DNA from: Oscarella lobularis
Taxonomy: Eukaryota; Porifera; Homoscleromorpha; Homosclerophorida; Oscarellidae
Direction of reading: 5' to 3'
Length of the DNA stretch: 64,000 nucleotides
NCBI RefSeq assembly: GCF_947507565.1
Contig: NC_089189.1
Span: 62,001-126,000 of the forward strand
Positions 1 through 10,834 of the stretch are shown piece by piece. The notes beneath the pieces were generated by a model. The model was not told where the DNA came from, searched no databases, and saw only the letters and a program-made list of their open reading frames with translations. Numbering within the stretch: position 1 is the stretch's first letter; every line of letters begins with the position of its first letter. Both the position numbers and the translations under genes were made by a program.

Positions 1-1796
1 TTTTCAAATATTATTTATACCATTCCTTCCTGCCATTCCCCGTCATATTTCCCGCGTGTCGTTACCTCGGCTCCCTTACCGTGTCTCCGCCCATTTTCCC
101 ATTCTCCATCATACATCGTAGCCCCGTTCAATTTACTCATAAAGAGCCCCTTCCCGTGCATTTTATCTCCCTTCCACTGGCCCTTATACGTCGTACCACC
201 GCCCCAATCCATTTTCCCCTCTCCCTCACGAACATTCTCACACCACTTGCCCTTGTATTGAAAGCCACTCGAATAAGTCATCACTCCCTCACCATGCCTC
301 TAAATAAAAATACGAAATAATACCTATTTAATTATTATTGATTTATATACCATTCCATTGAGAGTTTCTCCTTCATAGCGCGATTTATCAGCGTACGTAA
401 ACGTCCCCTTTCCAGTGATGCAATCGCTCTTAAACTGCCCTTCGTATACGTCCCCATTAGCAAAGGTAAAAACACCAATACCATGACGCTGATTAAATAA
501 TCAATATCGTAACTATAGCACGTGATCTATTGCTTACTTTTCCGCTATTCCATTGTCCGTCATAGACGTCTCCGTTGCTGTATTTACACTTTCCTTGCAA
601 GTGGGGACGATCCTCCACCCATCGTCCGTCATACTCTTCACCGTTCGTTCCCGTATATACACCATGACCATTACGCTGATACAAAATTAAATATTTTAGC
701 TATTCAATTCCTCTAAGTCTCTTATTTGATTCTTTTTCCACAGTCCGTTGTATGTGGAACCGTCGGCATACGTCATTTTGCCACGCCCCTCAAGGACATT
801 ATTTCGAAACTGCCCTCTAATAATTAAATAAGTGAATTCCTAGATTGCTATAGGAAATTACTTGTAAACATTTCCAGACAGAAAATGCATTTCTCCGTCT
901 CCGTTTCTCTACACAAATAGAGAGATACTTAGTAGCTAATTGATTGCATGTGCCATTCTACCTGAGATTCTTTCCAATTTCCTTCGTATTTAGATTTCAT
1001 GGAGGACGACTGCCACACCCCTTTCCCTTCAATTTCTCCGTTAACAAAAGTCCCTTCAAAACGATCCCCACTAGCAAACTCAATAACAGCCTAAACCCAA
1101 TTATATAATCATTTAAAACTAGATATATCATTGTCTACTTTTCCGTGTTTAACCCCATCCTTCCACTGCCCCTTATAAACGTCATCATTGCAGTATCTCA
1201 TCTCCCCATACCCACCTGAAAAAATCAGTTAAATTTGCCCTAAAATATTCTATTGATCTTATTAACTGGGCATGTCTTCTTCCCAGTGTCCCTTATATCG
1301 TTCTCCCGTATTATAAGTCAACTCTCCTTCCCCACATCGTTCATCTTCAACCCAATCCCCCTAAGTAGCATTTTATATATATCGCGATATTACGTCACTT
1401 TTATTTTTTACAGAGTAGCTCGTTTTATTGGGTCACGTGAGATGACCACGTCCATGACGCTGAAACCAATTAAATTAATAAATAATAATAGTCTATACAC
1501 TATTACCTTGGCATCATTCCATTGCCCTACGTAATGGGAACCGTTTTTATAATGAAAAGCAGCAGCGCGAATTTCTAATAACAAATAAAATAATATTTCC
1601 TATCTACGTGCACGTGGACTAACGAATTTCAATTTTCTCGCCGGAATTCGACTTCCCAGCGCACTGGCGAAGATATCCTTGCACGGAATCATTCAATTTC
1701 TGAAGCCAAAGTTTCTTCTCGTTCCTCGAACGACAATAGATCGTGTAGGGACGATCAGGAGTAAAAATCTCAATGGCATCCTCTCGCGCTAAGAAA
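1..1796 (-). CDS. Partial duplicate of RhoGEF-MORN gene (end of PH domain plus MORN repeats)
   Basis: This stretch repeats, exon by exon and intron by intron, the segment at about 7210-9010, at an offset of about 7.2 kb and with only scattered differences. It encodes the last PH-domain exon (with [10 protein letters not shown], the usual C-terminal PH helix) followed by MORN repeats of the YxGxWxxGxxHGxG type. The exons that would encode the DH domain and the first half of the PH domain are absent. Similarity stops inside the intron near 1834, where unrelated sequence begins. The reading frames look intact, and the most obvious difference is a Lys for Glu change in one MORN repeat (KMDWGGG against EMDWGGG). 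The copy runs off the left edge, so its C-terminus is unseen. No promoter or initiator exon is evident, and it may be transcribed by read-through or be a decaying 5'-truncated copy. MORN repeats typically bind membrane lipids or form scaffolds; without DH it cannot be an exchange factor. Confidence 0.7.
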
Positions 1797-1916
1797 AAAA
1801 ATACCAAACGTAGATAATCAATAGCTAGCCAATGATCAAAAGAATGACTAAGAAACCCTTATGTCTTACTACTAGTCTGTGTGAGTCCCTACTCAAATTA
1901 CGATTTTTCTATTCTA

Positions 1917-2328
1917 CTACGTTTTGTTCGTCATCTGTCTAATATTTATTCGCCGCGAAAAAAATCGTTTTGACTGCATGGAACTGCGTTGGTGCGAACT
2001 GCTTACCTTTCGGGGTCCCCGTGACTTGTTCAACATTGCAGCGATGTTTTTCGTCGTACCGGGGAGGAGAATGGAAGATTGACGTTCAACAGGACCTGTT
2101 TGCAGTCGAACAAATAGCGCATTAGCATTGAATTTGCTTCGGCGTTTCCACGGATTCGGAGGGCGCCGCCGCTCGACATCCATAGCGTCCGTTTGACTCC
2201 TGCGACGATGTCTAAGACAATTCTGACCCCGAGGAATAAAAGAGCGTCGAGAAAAGCGACGAAATCGCCGAACGCGTGGAGACCGGTGAGATAATGACGT
2301 AAAAGCACTAGCGTACGCTACAACAAGT
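1917..2328 (-). CDS. Arg/Ser-rich coding-like exon downstream of the kinase gene
   Basis: An open frame of about 110-135 codons follows a good acceptor (CTTTTAG) on the minus strand. It is rich in Arg and Ser, with a distinctive stretch SQTDAMDVERRRPP and later NIAAMLNKSRGPRK, then a strong donor (GTAAGC at about 2006). If the donor is ignored the frame runs to a stop at 1917. If a weak GTAAAC donor overlapping the stop codon of the neighbouring kinase gene is used, the phase fits and this becomes an optional basic C-terminal extension of that kinase (inference). Its donor phase (0) does not fit the PH exon of the duplicated MORN copy (phase 1), so fusion to that copy is unlikely. No known domain was recognised. 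Confidence 0.3.
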
Positions 2329-2550
2329 CTAAAAGCAGATTTCCGATTAAAATACAATAGCAAAAAAAGACAGTCATACCAACCATAATTGAAAGATATT
2401 AAAATGTCCACAAAAGCCGGGGTAGAAAAAGTTTTCAGATAAAAAAATAGCAATGAAAGTACAGTCATAAACAAAAAGTAGGGGAATGAAGAGAGAGAGA
2501 GATGGGGAATGTATCAAAATACGCCTTACCGATGATTTGGAGCTGCAGGT

Positions 2551-5500
2551 TTACTGATGCAGACTTTTTTCGGCTTCCTGTATCTTGAGAAAGGCCTCAC
2601 GAAACGTGGGCCTCTCCTGAGGCCTGAGGTGGACGCTTTTCTTCAATAAATCATCGAAAAACTGCGGAACATTCGTTGCTCGGCCTCTAGGAAGCTCCTC
2701 TCCGCTCATGACACGTAGACGAATGAGCTCATTCGGCATACCTAAGAGTTACAATCGAGTGCATTGCGAGGCTAGTGACTAACACTAAGAAAACCTTTAT
2801 ATGGACGCTCCTTTTCCCGAATTTCCCAGAGCACAACGCCGTAGCTGTAAACGTCGGATTTCTTCGCCAAATCCATCATTCTACCCCCGTCGTCATCCTC
2901 GCCATACGGATGCTCCCGATATCTTTCGGGGGCGATGTGAGTGACCGTGCCAAGCGGATTTGAACCGTCTGGTCTCACCGTCGTAACAGAACTGACGCCA
3001 GGCATTTTTGAAAGACCGAAATCGGAAACCTAAAGACACTAGTTCAATCAAGAGGCCCTCTAATTAAATCTAATAATCAACCTTGCAAGTAAAGTGAACG
3101 CCGTCGTTGTACTGAGTGCACGCAACCAAGACGTTCTGCGCTTTCAAGTCGTGGTGAATCACTGATGGTTGATTGGAGTGGAGATGAAGCATTCCCCTGG
3201 CAATTTGCTTTGCGAATTTGACTCGCGTTTCCCACTTGTCAACCGCCGCTCGGTGCTCGTCAGATTTGAGAAGAGAAGACAAATCTCCTCCGCTCACAAA
3301 CTCGGTCACGAGAGCATAGAAGGTCGGAACAGCGCAAAGACCAATCAGACGCAAAATGAAAGGATTGGACTCGATTCGAAGAAGAATTCCAGCCTCTTTC
3401 TTAAACATTTCGTATTCCCTGCGATGAAAAAACAGTTAAAAAGAAAAATAAACGCATATAAATATATTTAGGTACTTGTCTTTCTTTCTTCTCCTAAAAT
3501 AGCTAAAAACTTTGACGGCGACCGCCTTCTCCGGCTTTCCTGATTTCTTCAGCGTAGCTTTGTATACCTCGCAGCATGCTCCGCTGCCAAGGAAATCCTT
3601 GTCTTCGTCATAATGGAGCTCACTTTGTTGAACTTGAAAAAACGGGTCCAAAACAACTTCCTAAGAAAAATTGCAAGTAATCTGTTGATCGAAAAATATA
3701 TAGTACCTTAGTTATCTTCTCATAAATTTCCGGAAAGACTTCTTTAGCACCGGAAGCGAGGCCGACTCTTATGAGAGCCTTGACGAGCGATTCTCGCGTT
3801 GCGCTGAGGTCGTATTTGTCGATCCACGCCTCGAGGAAGCGAAGCGCCTGATCTTCTCTAGCGTGTAATTCGATTTTAGCGATTTCGGAATCGGTTAAGT
3901 AAGGAAAGATGACACGAGCGACGTCTATCCATTTAGAGCGCATGATAGACGACAGATAGTCCATTTCGAGATGAGATGATTGTATTCGAGAGCTACATTC
4001 AGAACAATACGTAAAACGAAGGAAAAATACATGAGATTGAAGAATTTACCCATCTCACGACTTGGTTCCAAACGTCCTTGCTTATCGGTCGTGATGACGT
4101 TGAGTTCTTGAAGCTGCAAAGCACCCTAAAAACGAAAATTGTACAAACGAAAACGATATCTATTAATTAACTAACATCAACGTGATCACAGATATAAGAA
4201 GATGCAGAGCGTTGAATGCCAAGGCATTGACGTCGATCGCCGGAAACGATCGTGACGTAAGCTGAAATTGTTGGAAGTCGTTGTAGAACCTCTCTACGAT
4301 TGTATGTGAAGTGGAACGTGTCGACCCACGCGTCAATGGGACTATCTCTCGCCGCTAACAACTGTTGCATGTTGACGTATTTCCTTTTGACACGACTCTC
4401 GTTGATCCAGCCTTCGATGTCGTCTGCTTCGACGACGTTTAAGTCGGTGCGCGAGAGAACGAGATTTTTGACACGTTGTTCAAAAAGAAGAGGCCGAATG
4501 CGGTCGTCGTTACGATGAGCGAGATAACGATCCCGATGCTCGGGTCGCGTTGAGATGATGCAGAGATCGAATTGCCACTCGTCGGGATTTTTAATTTTTT
4601 CAAAAGAGATAGCATGGAATGAGAAAGCTTGTTGACCCAACCCGTAGAAATGAGTGAAGAAACAGCAACTGACATCCTCATTCGAAGAGGCGACGGCGAC
4701 GGCGGAAGCGGCGGCGGCCGGAGCGGAAGGAGAGACGATGACTTTGACGACAGACGATTGAAGAAGAGCGGCGATTTTTCGCTCTCCCGCTCTATCAATC
4801 ACGATCTTCTCGTCGAATTTAATTGGGTGTTTTGTCGTCGCCAAATGATCGTGAGGTTGATAGAAGAAGACGACTTTGGAAGCGCTCGTTTTGGGCGTCA
4901 TTGGATCGAGATTGAGACCGTGCTCATGACACATTTCAATGTGTACGTCATCGTCGGATAAGCCGGAAGGAAGAGACAATTGAATCAGATCGCTCACGAA
5001 TTCGTCGTCAAGGAGACCCTGCGATTGTTTGGCGTCGAATGTGAAGAGGGTCAAGCTCATTGTCGTCTTTGGAGTCGGCGAAAGTGCGGTGCGGGGGTGA
5101 ATTCGAAGGGTTGATCCCGTATTGGGAATGGAGATCTCCGCTCCTTTGTCCAATGAGACTGGAGTGGCGAATCTCTTCCATCGAGTGAAGATGAGAACGC
5201 TTTGAGGCGTTACGACGGCAATTACGTCTTCTACTCGTTGGGGAGACGGATGCAACAAGTCGCGTTCTTTTTGAGACAGACCTTCGCAATTCTACACAAT
5301 TGAAAATAATTATATGACGTTTAAATATTGATTTCTACCATTGTTGGAGAGTTGGAACGAAACGGCGCATTCTTATCGTATTTTGAAGTTTCTTGTTCGA
5401 TTGGTTCGTTCATATCGTGTCGAAGAAGTTTCTCACTAATATTCTCCAAATCTATGCAATCAATAAAATTATTTTTGACAGTTATTTTGAAAATTTAATA

Positions 5501-6704
5501 CCGTATTTAAAAATATCTAGTAGCGCCTCTGGTGTGCCCTCGCTTTCTTTATAGGGTGATCCTCCATATCGCAGAATAAAGAGAAGACCTCTTCTAACAA
5601 TAGAGCAGACTGCTTGGCGCCCTGTTGGAATTGGCTCATCTGATATTGACACCTGTCAAATGAACTTTGTCATCGTAGAATGTCATATTAAAATATTTCA
5701 ATTACCTTTTTGCACTTTTGAAAGTCAATTAGAATCATTTGGGCCAGAGACAGAGGAAAGAAGTCTTTCCCATATCCCCACAAGAGAAAAGCAACTGGCC
5801 CCCCTAATGTGGGAATATCAACAACAACCGTCGAATGATCGAATCGAGGAATGAGATGATCATCCAATTTCATTTCAATCCACTCCTACGCAAATAAATC
5901 ACATTGTTCAATTAATTAATAACAAACCTATCTCATTACCAGTGAACTGAACATGAACAGAAAAGCATCATTCAACACTTCTTCAGGACCACCGCCAATG
6001 AGAATGGCTCGATTAATATCAACTGAAGTGAAGGAATGTGAGTCTCGAGGAAGTGGTTTTTTTCCTGTGCATTGAGCTGGAATCCAATTCCCTTCAAACA
6101 AATGTCTACATTCAATTCAAAATAATTTTACACGTCACTCACTCTTTCGGATGCCAAACAACCAAACTTCATTGTTCCACCCCTCATTAGGATATTTTGA
6201 AGAAGGAATGAATTGAGATCCGTCTGGTATTGGTGAAACAATCGTTGTTCCGTGTCCGCCCATGATGACGAGATGTTCATCTCCTTTCTTCCCTAACACG
6301 CACATTCCATGGCTCTCTCTCCCGCTGGGCGTTGATTGGTCATTGGAATGGATTCGTTGCCATTCCAACGTCGATCCATCCAATTTGTGAACATCGTTCA
6401 AATAGACAAGACGGCCCTGATCAGACGAGAAGTAGAAACCACCAAATTGATAAATGTCCCGATTTTGGACGACACAGATTCGTGCGTGGAAACATGGATG
6501 AGGAAGGTCGGATGGGCTGTTGGATGTCGCTCGTCGTTCATTCCATTGACTTGTCAACAGATTGAAGCACTCGATCAATTCGGGAGAACGCACGTACATC
6601 TTTCCCGTCGATTCTCTCACCGCGAATCCTCCCCACACAAGCATTTCATCATTGATCACGGCGGCGACGTGTCCCATTCGAGATGACGGACACGCGGATG
6701 ACAT
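2551..6704 (-). CDS. Kelch-Death-kinase protein (RIPK/IRAK-like kinase)
   Basis: I assembled about 12 exons into one protein of about 1,200 residues. The N-terminus (exons 6704-5700) has Kelch-type repeats with GG doublets (LVWGGF, YQFGGF, VIMGGHG, LIGGGPEE). A middle region of about 450 residues (exons to 4171) is not recognised. Residues encoded around 3990-3710 form a Death domain (KWIDVARV, then LTDSEIAKIEL). The C-terminus is a protein kinase: P-loop GSGACCEVY, AVAVKVF lysine, HHDLKAQNVL catalytic loop, DFGLSK, then GTVTHIAPERY. The HHD form and the IAPE motif are typical of RIPK-type TKL kinases. The frame between the middle region and the Death domain needs a 38-nt intron (GTATTT...TGTAG) near 4000. 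The first in-frame ATG is at 6704; an upstream in-frame TTG is not used. Death-kinase order resembles IRAK/Pelle, which act in innate immune signalling; Kelch on the same chain is unusual. Confidence 0.75.
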
Positions 6705-6982
6705 TTTCGAAGAGGAGAAACGGTTTGAGAGAATCGAATCGAGTGCTTCGATCAAAACGAGTCTAAAAGAAAGGAAAATGACAATTCATCAAACAAAATC
6801 GATTGTTGGCATGGCAACGACCTTTGCAAGACGACTCAATCGCTCCGGAGACGACGAAAACGGCTCAAAAACGAGAAATTACGACATGAGTACGACGCCT
6901 TGAAATCACGTGCCAACATCATCACGTGACTTTATTTAATATACAGTACATGCATTGAAAAATGTAAATAAGTATTTCATTT

Positions 6983-9900
6983 TTAAAATTCATTGGGAGT
7001 AATTGTTGGCAGTTCAACCGCGGTCGTTTCGCTGCCACTTATAAGAATTCCTCGTTGCCACATTTGATGTTCCGTCGCCCCGGAAACCAATTTTCGGAAA
7101 CCACGCCCATGTTTCTTATCATTCAGCCAATTTCCCGTATACGTAGTCCCAACCAGAGAAGTCTCCTTCCCTTTTCCGTGTTTCTATGGAAACCAATATG
7201 TATGCAAATATTTTCAATTTAGAAATATTATTTGTACCATTCCTTCCTGCCATTCCCCGTCATATTTCCCGCGTGTCGTTACCTCGGCTCCCTTACCGTG
7301 TCTCCGCCCATTTTCCCATTCTCCATCATACATCGTAGCCCCGTTCAATTTACTCATAAAGAGCCCCTTCCCGTGCATTTTATCTCCCTTCCACTGGCCC
7401 TTATACGTCGTACCGCCGCCCCAATCCATTTCCCCCTCTCCCTCACGAACATTTTCACACCACTTGCCCTTATACTGAAAGCCACTCGAATAAGTCATCA
7501 CTCCCTCACCATGCCTCTAAATAAAAATACGAAATAATACCTTTTTAATTATTATTGATTTATATACCATTCCATTGAGAGTTTCTCCTTCATAGCGCGA
7601 TTTATCAGCGTACGTAAACGTCCCCTTTCCAGTGATGCAATCGCTCTTAAACTGCCCTTCGTATACGTCCCCATTAGCAAAGGTAAAAACACCAATGCCA
7701 TGACGCTGATTAAATAATCAATATCGTAACTATAGCACGTGATCTATTGCTTACTTTTCCGCTATTCCATTGTCCGTCATAGACGTCTCCGTTGCTGTAT
7801 TTACACTTTCCTTGCAAGTGGGGACGATCCTCCACCCATCGTCCGTCATACTCTTCACCGTTCGTTCCCGTATATACCCCGTGACCATTACGCTGTTACA
7901 CAATTAAATATTTTAGCTATTCAATTCCACTAAGTCTCTTACTTGATTCTTTTTCCACAGTCCGTTGTATGTGGAACCGTCGGCATACGTCATTTTGCCA
8001 CGCCCCTCAAGGAAATTATTTCGAAACTCCCCTCTAATAATTAAATAAGTGAATTCCCAGATTGCTATAGAAAATTACTTGTAAGCATTTCCAGACAGAA
8101 AATGCATTTCTCCGTCTCCGTTTCTCTACACAAATAGAGAGATACTTAGTAGCTAATTGATTCCATGTGTCATTGTACCTGAGATTCTTTCCAATTTCCT
8201 TCGTATTTAGATTTCACGGAGGACGACTGCCACACCCCTTTCCCTTCAATTTCTCCGTTAACAAAAGTCCCTTCAAAACGATCCCCACTAGCAAACTCAA
8301 TAACAGCCTAAACCCAATTATTTAATCAATTAAAACTAGATATATCATTGTCTACTTTTCCGTGTTTAACCCCATCCTTCCACTGCCCCTTATAAACGTC
8401 ATCATTGCAGTATCTCATCTCCCCATACCCATCTGAAAAACCAGTTAAATTTGCCCTAAAATATTCTATTGATCTTATTAACTGGGCATGTCTTCTTCCC
8501 AGTGTCCCTTATATCGTTCTCCCGTATTATAAGTCAACTCTCCTTCCCCACATCGTTCATCTTCAACCCAATCCCCCTATGTAGCACTTTATATATATCG
8601 AGATATTACGTCACTTTTATTTTTTACAGAGTAGCTCGTTTTATTGGGCCACGTGAGATGACCACGTCCATGACGCTAAAACCAATTAAATTAATAAATA
8701 ATAATAGTCTATACACTATTACCTTTGCATCATTCCATTGCCCTACGTAATGGGAACCGTTTTTATAATGAAAAGCAGCAGCGCGAATTTCTAATAAAAA
8801 ATTAAATAATATTTCCTATCTACGTGCACGAGGACTAACGAATTTCAATTTTCTCGCCGGAATTCGACTTTCCAGCGCACTGCCTAAGATATCCTTGCAC
8901 GGAATCATTCAATTTCTGAAGCCAAAGTTTCTTCTCGTTCCTCGAACGACAATAGATCGTGTAGGGACGATCAGGAGTAAAAATCTCAATAGCATCCTCT
9001 CGCGCTAAGAAAAAAATACCAAATGTAGATAATCAATATTAATTATTTATTACTTGTTGCTGGATCAAGATCAGAGAGATCTTCAAACCAGACGCTATTC
9101 AGTTCCAAAGCAAGTTCTACTTCACTATGCTTTGCATCTCCGCGAACAGCAAAAACAATGAGATCATTGAAAAGAATGCACTAGAAATCAATATTAATTA
9201 ATTAAATAATATATTTTTTCTTTATTTACTTGGTATAGTTTTTTTATGCTCATGAAGAAAACTTGACCTTCCTTGATGAGAGTCCTACCCTTTTTCTCAG
9301 AAATGCTCTAGAATTGAATATTAATCTATTGCCTAATTTTGGGTTTCCTTACCTTGAGTCCACTGACTTGATTTCTAAGTTCTCCAAGAGCTTTTTGACT
9401 CTGCACTTCCCGTATCTGACTATTGACGTAATCGGCCAATTCGTTCATTTTGGCGAGGGCTTCGCAAAGAGGGGCGTGGTCAACGTGAGATTTGGGCGTC
9501 TTTTCAGTTAATTCCTTCAAAAGTAGCAAATAACGGGGAATTCGCTGAACAGGAGTCAAAAGATAGGAAGAGAGAGTGAATCCCACTTGACAACGTGCGT
9601 CACTGTAGCAAGCCTAAAATCCAATACAAATTAAGCATTCTTATTATTGATTTTTTATTTACGTTGAGGGCTGCTTCGAAATCTTTTTTCTTTTTCGTTT
9701 TTTGACCAATCAGCGCTTCAGCGTTGTCGTAATTGTTGCAATAGACAGTGTAGATACGAAAACGCGTAATCTTAGAATTAAAAAATATTAGACAATATGA
9801 ATTTAGACGTATTTTAGTATAGTACTCTATTGAGAAAGAGGTCTCCAATGCAAGAGCGATCAGACCAAGCAGAAAGACGCATAAAAAGACTATGAAGAAG

Positions 9901-10748
9901 CTCCTGGCTAAAACTCAAAATGCTACACACAAAAAATCAATAAATAATAAGAGTCACGTGATAAAAAGATATACTTGGTAATATTGGCAAATATTCCATC
10001 GATTTCGCTACTTTCAAGAAGACCACAAAGTGGCTGCATAAAAACCTTAGACAAAAATAAATAAGACATATGTCACGTGATTATTTGTGTATATATACCT
10101 CGTAGATCATTTCTAGTCCTCTCACGTACGTCAATTCTGACGTATAGATCTCGTGAACGACACGGGATCGTGCGTCGCGAGGCAACAAATCCGGGAATGA
10201 GGGCGGACAAGATTCGCTCGAAAATCCCGGAGATAAAGCCGGCTAAAAAGCAAAAATGAAACGAGAAGAATTAAAAGAATTTTAAATTTACCATAATTTG
10301 CTCAAAAGCCATAGAAGTCGTTTTAGTTTTTCGCGACAATTTTCCCGAATTCGACCCCGTTTGCGATTTCGACAACTGAAGACGTGAAATACGAAACCAA
10401 AAACGCCCGGATTTTTCTTTCTCTAACCGTTTTCGGCGATTTCCGATTTTCCCTTTCGATTTTCGCTTTTTCTTCGACCGCGACCACGCCCTCTTGCAAA
10501 TCGCCCTTTTGTCGTCTTCGAATCGTTTCTGGCGTACTCGGTCGAGGCGGCGGAGGCTTTTTAGCTTCATTATCTGACGACGAAGACGCTTCGCTCTCCT
10601 TTCGCGCATTTCGAACCGAATCTCGCGCGCGAGGCGGTCGAACGGGAAGATTGAGCTGCGTTTTCGACAGCTCCGTCTTGACGCGCACCGATCGCGGCCG
10701 ACGCGCCTCGTCCGACGCCGTTTCACCGACAAAGAAGCGACTCGACAT
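6983..10748 (-). CDS. Rho guanine-nucleotide exchange factor with C-terminal MORN repeats
   Basis: The protein starts [13 protein letters not shown] with a charged, low-complexity N-terminus (Glu/Lys/Pro-rich), followed by a DH domain: [17 protein letters not shown] at helix 1 and [18 protein letters not shown] in the conserved third region. A PH domain follows ([12 protein letters not shown] ... [10 protein letters not shown]), then about eight or more MORN repeats, ending with KHGRGFRK and a short tail stopping at 6983. DH domains load GTP onto Rho-family GTPases and the PH domain helps membrane binding. The DH-PH-MORN order recalls alsin (ALS2), but the RCC1-like N-terminus and VPS9 C-terminus of alsin are missing. 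Joining the N-terminal frame to the DH frame requires a very short 22-nt intron near 10390, or an initiation further in. A second copy of the 3' part lies at the left edge of the window. Confidence 0.8.
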
Positions 10749-10834
10749 TGAAAAAAGCTCGAAAGTGTACGGGATGTCAGCCAGGCAGCACCCCCCACGT
10801 GATCACTACATGTATAAGTGAAAGCGAAGTTCTC

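Noticed and set aside
1797-2328. Fusion of the Arg-rich exon to the duplicated MORN copy
   Set aside because: The donor is phase 0 but the PH exon needs phase 1, so the frame would break.
4167-5289. Overlapping frames on both strands opposite the Kelch-Death-kinase middle exon
   Set aside because: One minus-strand frame joins in phase to exons on both sides; the others contain no domain and have no compatible splice sites.
10384-10821. Plus-strand 145-codon frame opposite the RhoGEF N-terminus
   Set aside because: It mirrors a Lys/Glu-rich coding exon, has no recognisable motif and no splice partner.
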